Assembly (NCBI GenBank): GCA_003990745.1
Contig: RBNI01002642.1
Span: 1 to 17,904 of the forward strand
Direction: 5' to 3'
From: Jimgerdemannia flammicorona
Lineage: Eukaryota > Mucoromycota > Endogonomycetes > Endogonales > Endogonaceae
Length of the DNA: 17,904 nt
Position numbers and translations under genes: made by a program
In this document: positions 1-9,540 of the stretch, in pieces
Layout: every line of letters begins with the position of its first letter
Numbering within the stretch: position 1 is the first letter of the stretch
Notes under the pieces: generated by a model
The model's database searches: none
Told to the model about the DNA's origin: nothing
What the model saw: only the letters and a program-made list of their open reading frames with translations

Positions 1-214
1 TTTTTATAGTCACTTGGACTCTCTTTATTAACTGACATCTATAGTAATATTGATACAGCCTATGCCTTCAACCTATCCTACAGGGACCCCCCCCCTCTCT
101 AGTTCCCACCAATAACACCCTGTCCACCTTTACCACAACTCTACCACCACTCTTCTCTACAATCCTCCTTACTAGTCCCTTATGTCTCCCCCCCTTGGGG
201 CCCCAACCAATCCA
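1..214 (-). other. LINE copy A 3' UTR with polyadenylation signal and A-rich tail
   Basis: On the minus strand this follows the ORF2 stop and ends in ACTATAAAAA at the left edge. An AATAAA signal lies at 29-24, about 20 nt before the A-run. A run of nine C (G on the sense strand) lies near 87-95. The last 20 or so bases match, in inverted orientation, the sequence ending at 17904, so this is probably the 3' end recognised by the element's own reverse transcriptase. No reading frame of note is present. Confidence 0.7.
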
Positions 215-3200
215 TCATGCCGTGAAGAGCTCGAGCATCAGCTCCTCCCACCTCGCTACCCTCAGTCTCACAGGCCTCCAAGGGCCCTCCTCAAAGATGC
301 TCTGCCAATGTTCTGCAAGCCCCACCCATACTACAATGGCCCAACCAACCATCAGCCACTCATTCCCCACCCCCCCCACCAGCCTTGACTGCAGTGCTGC
401 CCACTGCCCACCCACCTCAGGGTCAGGCACTGGCACTCCCAATCTCTCTCCAACTACCTTCCAAAAATTCTCCATACTCTCACACTCCCCCAGCCAATGT
501 TCAGGAGTCTGCACCACCCCACCCTCCTGCCCTACATTATGACACTCCTCACAATCAAAGACTCTGCCATCCACCAGATGACTGGCCCTAAAGTTTAGCA
601 TCACATTTTGCTGCAAAAGCCTCCACCATGCTACCCAGAGTTTTGGTGGGAGCCACCTTGACACAATCTTGATCCAAGACCAGATGCCTGCCCAGTCCCA
701 TCCCTTCCTGATCCCAGCCCCTTGCCAGGTCTCCGGCCAAAGATCCTGTCCCAGACCCCTAAGGCACTCCATACCCTCCTCCAAGTGGAAGTCCTTGACC
801 AGATTCCCTCCCAACAAGAGCCTGTCCCACCTCCATATCTCCGGACTCCAGTCCTCATCCCCTTCAGTACCTCGCCAATGGATCCCAATGCGATGGGCTC
901 CATCTACCACTCCCCACCAGAATCCTTTGTACTGCATCCTCCGGCTACCATCCAAGGCCACCAAGGACAGTAGATCACCTGAGCCACCCCGTGGCGACAC
1001 CCTCACCTCCCACAAATGCTACATAAGGGGCACCCATTCTCCTCCTCTCAACTCACTGGCCCTCTTCATCCACCACGTCCTCAAGCAGAGTAGCCTCTTG
1101 GAAAAGTCCACCAGGCCAAGTCCTCCATGATCTACAGGAAGTACTAGCACCTCTCAACCAATCTGACTCCTATGTCTAGCCCAGAGCCAAGAGTGGGCCA
1201 TCTTGAGAAGCCTTTTAACCACCCACTTAGGGAAGTCCAAATGGTAGCCCAGATACCAAAGCTTCGGCATCCAATACACATTCAGAACAGTTACTCTCTC
1301 TGCCAGTGACACCTGTCTACTGCCCCAACTTATCAGTACTTTCCCCCATTCTACCAGCTTGCACTCCCACTACTCCTTGGGAAGTAAAGAGCCATACACC
1401 GAGAAGTAGATACCCAAGTACCATACTACTCCTCCAGCTGGGACAATTGTTCCAATGATGTCCCCCCCTATGACTCCTTCCCTAAGGACCATTGTCTCAC
1501 ACTTGTGCCAGTTGAGTTTCGCTCCTGAACACCTCTCATACTACTCAACTGTCTTCTTGAGCATAGCCACATCAGCCACTGAACCCAACCCAACCACCAT
1601 ATCATCTGCAAAGGCCCCCACCTTCCAATTGATGCCCAGGATATTCAGTCCACCAACTCTGCGCCAGATCTGATCCAACAACGGTTCCAAAGTGAAAGCG
1701 TAAAGGATAGATGACAATGGATCACCCTGCGGCACTCCCCTCCCCAAGGGGAAAGAGACCCCTCTGTGTCCATTTGCCAGAATCGCAGCCCTACTCCCTT
1801 CCAGTAGTCCAATAAGCGACTGACATATACCCACTGATACTCCAATGCACTCCAGTACTTTCTCCAGCCACACTCTCCGAACCCTATCATAGGCCTTCTC
1901 CTGGTCCAGGAAGACCAAGCGGCCATCTACCCCTGCAGCCCTAGTACCTTCAATGACACCGTGAACCCATGCCATGCCATCTCGGATCAGCCGGCCCCCA
2001 ACAAAGCCTCGCTGCTCCTTTCCCAGCACCTGTTGGGCCACACCCTGTAGCCTCGCCACCAGGATTTTGGTGACCAGCTTGTGGTCCATATCTAGTAACA
2101 TAATTGGCCTCCAATTCTTCCAGTCCTCCTTATGCCCTTTGTCCTTATACAGCAGAGATACCAGCCCCAACTGCTGCCCTCCAATCCACTCCCCGGTACT
2201 GATGACAGTATCACACATCAGCGACATCTCCTCCAGAGCCTCCTCTATAGATGCCATACATTTCCAAAAGTCCCAAGGCAAACCATCCTCCCCAGGCACT
2301 GTTCCCAGGGTTGTTGATGCCAGAACTCGAAGAATCTCCTCTCCCAAAACTGGTCAGCCAAGATCCCCCAACCCTGCTGCAGGATTTGGGTGCCACTCTT
2401 CCAGATACCTCTCAATGTCCTGCGCCACCTCCCCTCCCTCCTCTTCACTCCAGAGGTTACTCCAGCAAGTGCTCAACTGGCCAAGAATCCCCTGCACACC
2501 TAATATCATCTCTCCCTCATCATTAAGGACTCCTTCTCACCAGTGTCTTGCTCCCCTAGTATGGAGGAGATGGGACAAAAACCTTGTGGGCCTTTCTCCT
2601 TCTTCCAATCCCTGCCACCGTAGCCTCGCCGCCATAGCCCGAGCCTGCACTGCTTCCTCCTTCCTCATCAAATCCTGCAGTTCCGCCACTTCCAGCTTAG
2701 CCCGCTTAGCCTTCCAATCCAGTACCTCCTCCTCCTCCTCCAGAAGCCTAGCCTAATTCAGAAGTAGTCTTTCTAGTCTCCTAGAGGCCCACCGGACTTG
2801 TCTCCTCCACTGAGCACCCCACTCCTTCCCCACTTCTCCCCAGTACCTCTGAGCTTCGGATTTCAGTCTTCGCCACCTATCTCCAATCCTCATCCCAGCT
2901 TGCCTCCAATCAATAACCTTGGAACATACCTCCACCACCCATGCATTCCACAGGTCCATCTCATCCAGCAGCGAAGAGTTCAGACGCCAATGTCCTGGCC
3001 CCTCTCCGCTCCCTCCAAACCTCCCACCTCTCTGAATACCCTAGTGATCTGACCAAGGGCACCACTCAACCTCCATCATCTCCCAAACTGTATTGCCCCA
3101 ACACTCAGCAGTCAGAACCCAATAAATCCTCGTGCCAAGGCCTCCCACCCAGTGAGTATACAGCCGTTGATCCCCATCCTGAAGTCACATAGTATCTACC

Positions 3201-3724
3201 AGTAAGCTGAGTCTTTCTACCTCTTCCCAGTCCTCCAATCCCCCACTCCTTCCTGCCATACCCCATCCCCCATCAGTTCTGTCTAGTCTACTCTCCTATA
3301 CCATATTAAAATCACCCCCCAGACAATCTACCCCAGCCTCAACCAAGAGCCCAGAATCCCGCAGATCTCCAATCCATGCCACTCGGGTCCCCCTCTCAGC
3401 TGGGCAGTAACAAGATCCCACCACAATTAAGTTCCATCCAGGCCTCCGCCATGTCCCCCACACTAATCTACTACCCCAATGTCCAATGTCCGCAATGTCC
3501 CCTTTCCCCTTCCTAACCAGGATTCCCACTTTACCCTGCCAAACTGCCTCCCCACCCCACTCTCTTGTCCATTCCAGTCCATCTTCCTCCCCCTCACACC
3601 ATACATCTTGAAGTAAGAAGAGATCTGCCTCCAGTTTCTTCAGCCATCTAAAAATCATATATCGCCTCCCAGTCCCTCTAAGCCCATTGACATTCAAAGA
3701 AAAAATGTTAGTTGTACTATTCAT
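215..3724 (-). pseudogene. LINE ORF2: endonuclease plus reverse transcriptase, broken by stop codons
   Basis: One frame of 1170 codons starts at ATG 3724, 34 bp after the ORF1 stop. The N-terminal nuclease shows LNVNGL (about residues 9-14), LLQD (37-40), GDFN (137-140) and SDH (225-227); it would nick target DNA. A GERPTRF linker follows. The reverse transcriptase core is uninterrupted from 2347 to 1541 and holds NWRP, motif A FLDQEKAYDR (605-614), motif B QGDPLS (666-671) and catalytic FADD (705-708). Near the C terminus Cys1058, Cys1061, His1076 and Cys1081 form a CCHC-type zinc motif. I see no RNase H domain. About ten internal stops, all TAG or TGA, are present, including 3296-3298, 3041-3043, one before 2347 and one at 1541. 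All fit Gln, Arg or Trp codons changed by one transition. The protein cannot be made as it stands. Confidence 0.92.
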
Positions 3725-3758
3725 AGCGAATTATTTGAGAGTGTCGATATCCCCACAT

Positions 3759-5678
3759 CTACAGTTCCATGCTCACTTCCTCTCCAGCCAGGTCCAGGTT
3801 CTGTTTTGCCACAATCTCATCTTCCACATTCTGCTGTTCGTCCAGAGCTGCCAATAATTCCGCACAGTTCTTGCCATCCACTATCTCCATTGATGCCCAG
3901 TGCTCCTTGCACACCACCTGCCACTTCTCCAGTCCCTTTCACGGCTCCCACAGATAAGCTGCCCTTTCATTAGCAATACCCAAAAGCATGGCCTCCCTTG
4001 CCTCGGTGACCTCATACTCCTCTGCCTTCAGAAGAGCTGCCATCATCTCATCCCTCAACTTCCTCATGACCTCCTCCCCTCTCAGCACTCACCCCCAGAA
4101 TTCCTCACTGATCATCCAGAAGTCGATCTCCCCCAGTTCCTCAGCTGCCACATTTTTCAGTGCCCTCAACAGCCACTTCTCCCCCCCAACTACCTCTGCA
4201 GCTGGCGCCAAATCTTCCTCTCCCTCCTTCCTCTCCTCCGTTCACACAGACTCATCCCAACCATCCTCTGATACATCCTCCAACTCCCCCTCTCCTACCT
4301 CAGGAACACCATACTGGACCTGATTATCATCCGCCATCGCCGTGTCCACTACCACCTCCTCTGGCCCCTGTCCCCCACTCTTCCTCGTCTTCCCCCCTTG
4401 CTGCCCGGCCTCCGCCCATATGCTAGTACTTGCTCCAGCGCCCTCCTCCGCAGCCCCTGCCTTTTGCCCTCCATCCAAACTGGCCAGCAGGTCCTTCTGC
4501 AGCTGTCTCCCCTTTGTCTTCTCCCAGAGCACCTTGTCCATTCACACCTTCCTGCCCTCGATCACCTCCACTACTGTCCTAGTCTCATAAGCCCTCCAAG
4601 CCCTTTACCTCCTCTCTATAGCCCCCACTAGGTCCTCAAGCGCCTCCAGCAGGTCCTCCTCTTCTTCCTCTGACCCCTTCACCCTCGAAACCTTGCACTC
4701 CACCAGGCCCCACTTCAGTGCCACTGGCCAGTCCCTAGCCTTCCCAGTATTCTCCATCCCAAACAGCCTCAGCCAGACATCCACATCTCCTGTCCTGAGC
4801 TCAGTCCCCTCCCATACCCTGAACCCAATGTCGACCACCTCACCGTACTCCTTCACTACATTCATGACCAGCCTCCTCGCCTCCTCCTTCTTCACCGTTG
4901 GCAAGTCTGCAATCACCAGATGAACCACCTGGGGATCCCAGTGCATACACCTCACCATTGGCACTGAAATCCCTCCAACCACCATACCCTTCTCCACCGC
5001 CTCCAGTAGCAAATCCTCCTCTTCAAACCCCACCTCGACTGCCTCCAGCTTCTTCAAAAACTTAACCAAGGCTGCACCCTTCACCTCGCTCGCCAATAGC
5101 CCTAGCACCATCTTCGCCGTCAATGCCAAGCCACAGAAGCACAATGTGACAGTGAATTCTGATCTTGATTTCTTGAGTAACGGGGCTGCCACCAGGCCCA
5201 TTACACCATCTGCCAAGTCCCTAGGTCTCACGCTGCTCCCCTGTCCAGGTCCCCCATCAGCTGTCACATCTGGATTTTTTTCCAGATTGTCTGTCACACC
5301 ACCATCAGCAGTCACCGCCCCAGCCACTACACTGCCAGCCCCACTATGCTGTCCCCCCAGAGGAGAGGCCTCCTTGCTACTCGTGGCAGCAGTCGTCTTC
5401 CCCAGCTCCAGCCAGCTATCTAGCCCCGTCGCCTGCTTTTCCATCCTGACTTTGTCTGCGAAAGTCATCCTCCCTCCCCCCTGCAGCCTTGCACCTCCTC
5501 TGCCACCACCCTCGGCCCCGCATCCCCTCATCGAAGCACTCGGTATTCCAATACCAGCACCTTGACCCCCCTCCACATGTTGCCAGTCAAAGGCACTGGG
5601 GCCCCCCTGCCCAGTATGCTCACCAGAATGCATGTTGTTTGCCATCTTGATAGCACCAATACTTGAAGACGTTGTCAA
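3759..5678 (-). pseudogene. LINE ORF1 (nucleic-acid-binding, gag-like), copy A, broken
   Basis: A single 640-codon frame ends in TAG at 3759-3761. ATG 5678 is the first start; ATG 5645 (MANNMHS) is an equally good choice and lies where copy B still aligns. The N-terminal third is Gly/Ala/Ser-rich and low in complexity. Residues about 250-310 alternate strand- and helix-like stretches (VHLVIADLP, a Lys/Glu helix, VVDIGFRVW, DVDVWLRL), resembling the RRM fold of many LINE ORF1 proteins, which coat element RNA. A charged Glu-rich helical part follows. No CCHC zinc knuckle is visible, although many relatives have them. Internal stops are TAA at 4605 and TGA at 4542, 4242, 4089 and 3939. TGA from CGA is the simplest origin of the four TGA stops. 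The RRM assignment is from pattern only. Confidence 0.8.
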
Positions 5679-5704
5679 AAGTGTTGTCTGAGTCTTGTGT
5701 CACC

Positions 5705-7240
5705 CGAATGGTACTGGTGAAAGATACCACCAGTTCCTCCTCTCTAACCACCACCACTTGTCTCCCATTTGCCACCTCAGGAACTCCAAACTGTACTCGC
5801 TGAGCCCCCTTCATTGGCACATTCTCTACCACCCTGCTTTGGGAAGTCAGATCTTGCCTGATAAGAGGAGTAAGGGTAGGCAATCTCTCTCAGTCCTCCT
5901 CCCAGACCTCAAATGTACCATCAGCATATGGATTATTACCAGTCACTTTCCTGTCCTCTCCTACTACCTTCTCTGCACTCTCACCATCCTTGTCAGCCCA
6001 GACACTCACTTTGGTACCCCCTGCCTCTACCATCCCATCTGCATCCTTCTGAGGTCTATCTTCCAGCTTAGCCAGCAGCTCCTTCTGACACTTATATCCC
6101 TGAGCTCTTTCCTACTATCTCTTGTCCATTCTAATCTGCTTCCCATCCACCACCTTTAAGTATGTTGATTCAACAAAAGCCTTCCAAGCTGTTATCCGCC
6201 ACTCCACCACACCACTCAGCTCTTCTAATACTTCTAACAAATCCTCTTCCTCCTCCTCACTCCCCTTCACTCTTATCACCTTATATAAGATTACCCCCCA
6301 GACCATTACTGATGGCCAGTCCCTTGTCTTTCCAGTAGCCTCCTTCCCAGCTAGCCAAATCTGTACATCAATATTCTCAGTCCTGAGCAAGGTCCCTTCT
6401 CAGACCCTGAAGCTGATGTCCACTACCTTACCATACTCTGCCATAACCTTCTCAACTCTTCTTCTCATCTCCACCACTATCACCATGGGTACTCCTTTTA
6501 CCAGCAGTTGTACTACCCTGGGATCCTATCTCAGACAGCATGCCATAGGGATATATACTTCCCCAACAGTCAAACCAATCTTCAGTACCTCCTCCAAAGG
6601 CTCAGCCTTCTCAAAGCCCACTTCTACTCCCTCCAATTCCTTCAGAAACTTTACTGATGCTACTCCAGCCACCTGCTTAGTAATAAGCCCCAGCACCATT
6701 TTTGCCATCACTGCTAGGTCTTAGAAGCACAGTGTAACTGTGAATACCAAGATCAATTTTTTGAGTAATGGGGCCACTACCAGGCCCATCACACCATCTG
6801 CCAAGTCCCTCTGCCCTCTAAGCCCCTGCCACTCAGCCACACCATCAGCAGTCACATCTGGATTTTTTTCCAGATTGGCAGTCCTGTTACCATTAGTCAT
6901 TATGCTCACCCCAGCCACTACTCTCCCAGCTCTACTGCTCTTACTGCTAAGAGCTACTCTCCTATGAACTATTGTCTTCTCCATTCCCTTGCCTTTCCTC
7001 AGCCATCTCTTCAACCCAGATGTCTGCTGTCTCTCCTTCACCATCTCCACAAAGCTTGCCCTCCCAGACCCCTGTCCTCTACTACTGCCTCCTCTCCCTC
7101 CTCATCCTCTCACCAGCAGCCCCCTCATACCCCCTCCCAGGCCAGGACCTCTCCCCACCTGCTGCCAGTCAAACATGCTAGGGCTGCCCTGCCCAGTACA
7201 TACCCCAAATTGCTTGCTATTTGCTATTGCCTTAGTATCT
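5705..7240 (-). pseudogene. LINE ORF1, copy B, broken and lacking its 3' end
   Basis: The frame aligns to copy A along most of its length: TGQGSPSMFDWQ, NLEKNPDVTADG, RDLADGVMGLV, KMVLGL, KTRDWP, KVIRVKGSEEEEEDLLE, MDK and VQFGVPEV all have direct counterparts. It stays in one phase throughout and is cut by several stops, for example at 6721-6723, 6526-6528 and a double TAG just after MDKR near 6115. The start codon of copy A at 5645 corresponds to ATA here, so the start is also lost. The role would be that of LINE ORF1, RNA binding. After VQFGVPEV the sequence diverges and runs into the leader of copy A. No 3' third of ORF1 and no ORF2 of this copy are in the window. Confidence 0.8.
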
Positions 7241-7275
7241 TTCTCCAATAAACAACTTGAAAGTGTATTGTAAAA
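5705..7275 (-). mobile_element. Second LINE of the same family, copy B, 5' part only
   Basis: The minus strand repeats the 5' UTR and most of ORF1 of copy A at clearly lower identity. The 5' leader just below 7275 aligns to the leader of copy A near 5690 (shared TATTGG and GCAAA blocks). Homology stops just after the block VQFGVPEV, close to where copy A begins. LINE copies usually lose their 5' end, so a copy that keeps the 5' end and lacks the 3' end is best explained by copy A inserting into it. Exact junctions are uncertain by a few tens of bases. Confidence 0.7.
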
Positions 7276-7455
7276 GTATATATAACATAAATTGTAGCTG
7301 AGAAAGGTGATTATGGACAATACTTGATACTCTGCTTATATAGTGTAATAGTGATCTCAGAATAATAATATCAGCATAGGAGACAGCCTTTTCTTGTAAG
7401 CCACCAGATTAGAGCATAAGAAGATTATACAGTATGACTTACTCAGGCTACAAGA
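7276..7455. other. Unassigned sequence between LINE copy B and the first LTR-like unit
   Basis: About 180 bp of moderately AT-rich DNA with no reading frame and no domain I recognise. Before the LTR-like unit inserted, this stretch was continuous with 9522 onward, so it may be the upstream flank of the 9541-10458 frame. It contains TGTAAGCC at 7395, which copies the first bases of the LTR-like unit, but no convincing matching end was found. Confidence 0.4.
7451..7455. repeat. Left target-site duplication of LTR-like unit 1
   Basis: CAAGA directly precedes TGTAAG. Its partner TAAGA follows CTTACA at 9517-9521, and the single C/T difference fits the decay seen all around. Confidence 0.6.
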
Positions 7456-7568
7456 TGTAAGCGCACAACCTCCAAGCCACTGAAATCACATGTCACCCTC
7501 TGAACAAGCCGCCAAAATCACATGCGACCTCTGAACAAATCTGGAAATTACCTGCCTGATCACAAAGC

Positions 7569-7606
7569 TGAGTCAAACCGAAGTCACAGTGTACAAAGCT
7601 GAGTCA
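7569..7606 (+). promoter_or_regulatory. Paired TGAGTCA motifs (Gcn4/CPC1-type sites) in tandem ~30-bp repeats
   Basis: TGAGTCA occurs at 7569-7575 and 7600-7606, each inside a repeat beginning ACAAAGCTGAGTCAA. This is the bZIP core bound by yeast Gcn4 and Neurospora CPC1, regulators of amino-acid starvation genes. Both sites are intact in unit 2 (11448-11454 and 11479-11485) although the bases around them have mutated. A third copy in the other orientation, TGACTCA, lies at 8905-8911. Binding is inferred from the motif only. Confidence 0.5.
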
Positions 7607-7649
7607 ACATGAAGTCATGGAATACAAGATTCACATAAATGGAATCTTA

Positions 7650-7674
7650 CCAATTAGGACCAAATGCATATATA
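7650..7674 (+). promoter_or_regulatory. CCAAT box and TATATA element ahead of the LTR-borne frame
   Basis: CCAAT lies at 7650-7654 and TATATA at 7669-7674, 70 bp before ATG 7744. The block GCATATATACTGAG is unchanged in unit 2 (TATATA at 11548-11553), while CCAAT has become CTAAT there. Together with the upstream TGAGTCA pair this looks like a small promoter serving the internal frame, separate from the TATA box at 9031. Confidence 0.4.
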
Positions 7675-7743
7675 CTGAGCACCGAGATGCATCAAAACAG
7701 AGAACCAAAACAAACAACAACCACAACTTCCAAACACACAAAC

Positions 7744-8841
7744 ATGACTACCGAGATCTACAACTGCATCTGTACTGACATTTGGAATGTTATTGTCAAC
7801 TGAGCCACATCCCCTCTGCCCCTCATGAATATCCATAGCCTAGCACTCCTCTACTTTGTGAAAGCTAGATGGAACACCCTGAACATACTTAATGAGGCCC
7901 ACCAGATCAGATAAATCTCAAGCTACTACCAGATTGGCCGCCTTCTGGAAGACATAGTCAAACACCACTATGATACAGACATTATCCAGATGTCTCAACA
8001 CCAGAAGCTCATTGCCCACAAACATAGAGAACTCTTCTATGAGTACAGCACCTTTATTCTCTGCCTCTGAGTTACTACTAGCGAAATGGTTGCTACTCTG
8101 TCCTATGGCCAAATCGATGACATGATACAAGAACTCAACCACAAGTACCTTGAGTATGTTGAAACTATAGACAGAACCTTCCCACACCCCAATGACCACA
8201 TCCTGCAAATGCCCTAAGTTGGATACGCTATGAAGGATATCTACAATATAATCCACTTCGACAAAGATGAAGCAGAAGACAATAATCCCTCTGACGCTGA
8301 TATGACCTCAAGCCAAGGATCTCTGCCAACCCTGATCACACTGCCAACCCTGCCAATGAACTTACAATAGTTTATAACCACCTACAAGACCTATTAGGAC
8401 AATGACCACTGGCATGAATACCAACCCGCATTCACCCCCAATTACTTCAATTACAATAAAGAGACTGGAGAACACAACCTGTACCTCCAGACAACCCTCG
8501 AGACCGAACCAACAACTCTACCACCTGAGTATGAGCGACATGAACCATAGCCGCCAGCTTACTACAACTCCGCAACTCATAGTGCTATAACCTATAGAAG
8601 GTATACAGATAGCAAATCCAATAAAAGTGAAGACAATGCACCCCTCCTTTGCCCACCAATACCTTATTCAGCATACGAGACAGACAATACTATCCTGTGG
8701 GATGGAGATAAAGTTCCAATGTATTATTATCTCAGCTAACAAAGAGAAGTAATCCGCAAACCACTCTTCCTAGATGACTACTTTATCAGAGATGATGCCA
8801 TCGATGGTGATGTCATCGAAGACTACCCAGATAGCATCTAA
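7744..8841 (+). pseudogene. LTR-borne 366-codon reading frame, unknown function, copy 1, broken
   Basis: I do not recognise this protein. The frame runs from ATG 7744 to TAA 8839-8841 with no frameshift and eight internal stops. Its counterpart in unit 2 has exactly the same length, so the parent was coding. Several stops are Gln or Trp codons in the other copy; stops at codons 20, 109 and 209 are shared. The N-terminal half is helical, with YYQIGRLLED, then a run of hydrophobic and basic residues and YGQIDDMIQEL. The middle is acidic, around DKDEAEDNNPSDAD. The C-terminal half is Tyr/Pro-rich with PPEY at codons 260-263 and PPAY at 270-273, followed by an acidic tail ending DYPDSI. No signal peptide, membrane segment, zinc motif or protease motif is visible. 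An accessory or Gag-like protein are both possible. Confidence 0.65.
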
Positions 8842-9030
8842 ACCTATAAATAGCTTAGCAGTCATAATATAGTTAGATTAGCCTTGTACAATGTAACTGT
8901 GAACTGACTCAGCAGTCAGACGATCTCTTGACATGTCAGATCACACTTGTACTACATGACTGCATTCCAACTCAGCAAGGCACTTAGTGCTACATCCATA
9001 TTCAGCATAGTCCAGATAGCCCCTTACTAG

Positions 9031-9038
9031 TATAAATA
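9031..9038 (+). promoter_or_regulatory. TATA box of LTR-like unit 1
   Basis: TATAAATA followed by a C-rich stretch. The same element at the same place in unit 2 (12920-12927) survives heavy mutation. It would start the element transcript at the U3/R border. Confidence 0.55.
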
Positions 9039-9153
9039 CCCCTTCCCCCAGACCTCAGAATCTCAGACTCGAACACACAAGAACATTCCTGAATACTTCC
9101 CCACAATATCCCTTTATACAACTACTCCTAGTATAGCAATATCATGAATAGCA

Positions 9154-9159
9154 AATAAA
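9154..9159 (+). terminator. Polyadenylation signal of LTR-like unit 1
   Basis: AATAAA in GCAAATAAACCTATTTAATA, conserved in unit 2 at 13043-13048. It lies about 120 bp after the TATA box, as expected for a short R region, and would also end a transcript of the internal frame. Confidence 0.5.
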
Positions 9160-9516
9160 CCTATTTAATAACCCACAAACTACTCTTAAGTAAATCTGCT
9201 CCCTATTAGGTCCCACTCCTAACCCCATCACAAAATTTCCTAATTGGATATTGTCTGCAGTGATACACCAATTCAACTAAGCTGGTCTTAGTTTCTTGAA
9301 CTTCCTGAAATACGGAAAATCCTGAACATCCAGAACTAGTCTAAAAAGGACTTTGGTTGAGATGTCAACCCAATCTTGAAATCAATAAGTGTAGAGGACA
9401 TACTCTATATGAAATTGATCTTGACCATAAGAAAATGGTCTTCTAGAATATCCAGAACTTCCAGAAAACCCTTCTAAAACTTTGTAATGGTTACTCTAAA
9501 AAGCAACCCTCTTACA

Positions 9517-9521
9517 TAAGA
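9517..9521. repeat. Right target-site duplication of LTR-like unit 1
   Basis: TAAGA follows the terminal CTTACA and pairs with CAAGA at 7451-7455. Confidence 0.6.
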
Positions 9522-9540
9522 TGAACAATAATGATCAACT

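Larger units (their letters stand above)
1..5705 (-). mobile_element. Tad1-like non-LTR retrotransposon (LINE), copy A, full length but decayed
   Basis: Read on the minus strand, the element runs from a short 5' UTR near 5705 through ORF1, ORF2 and a 3' UTR to an A-rich tail at position 1. ORF2 carries an endonuclease/exonuclease/phosphatase-type nuclease followed by a LINE reverse transcriptase, the layout of fungal LINEs of the Tad1 group. Both ORFs stay in one frame along their whole length and are interrupted only by TAA, TAG or TGA. That pattern fits C-to-T/G-to-A mutation after insertion rather than indel decay. The element is much less AT-rich than the copia relic to the right, so it is probably younger. 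The 5' boundary is an estimate from comparison with copy B. The tail runs off the left edge, so the target duplication cannot be read. The Tad1 clade assignment is from layout and motifs, not a tree. Confidence 0.85.
7456..9516 (+). mobile_element. LTR-like unit 1 (probable solo LTR, 2.06 kb) carrying an internal reading frame
   Basis: The unit starts TGTAAG and ends CTTACA, a perfect 6-bp inverted pair of the TG...CA type seen at LTR ends. It is flanked by CAAGA (7451-7455) and TAAGA (9517-9521), a 5-bp duplication differing by one transition. In order it holds repeated TGAGTCA motifs, a CCAAT box, TATATA, a 366-codon frame, TATAAATA at 9031 and AATAAA at 9154. That reads as U3 (7456 to about 9060), a short R (to about 9175) and U5 (to 9516). 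A second diverged copy lies at 11366-13369. No integrase or RT lies next to it, which with the duplication favours a solo LTR. A compact transposon-like gene cassette is the alternative. Confidence 0.7.

Noticed and set aside
195..7273. Many plus-strand frames of 60-260 codons across the LINE region, rich in Pro, Ser, Leu and His
   Set aside because: They lie opposite ORF1 and ORF2, whose minus-strand frames have clear domains. The Pro/Ser-rich plus-strand proteins are what a C-rich antisense of GAG/GGG codons gives.
7918..8256. Minus-strand 112-aa frame inside LTR-like unit 1, and the 72-aa frame at 11987-12205 in unit 2
   Set aside because: They are the antisense of the 366-codon plus-strand frame, whose length is kept exactly in both copies; the minus-strand frame has different ends in the two copies.
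9031..9540. Unit 1 as the 5' LTR of an element whose gag is the 9541-10458 frame
   Set aside because: The 24 bp between them do not begin with the TGG expected of a tRNA primer-binding site, a target duplication sits there instead, and unit 2 is followed by copia sequence.
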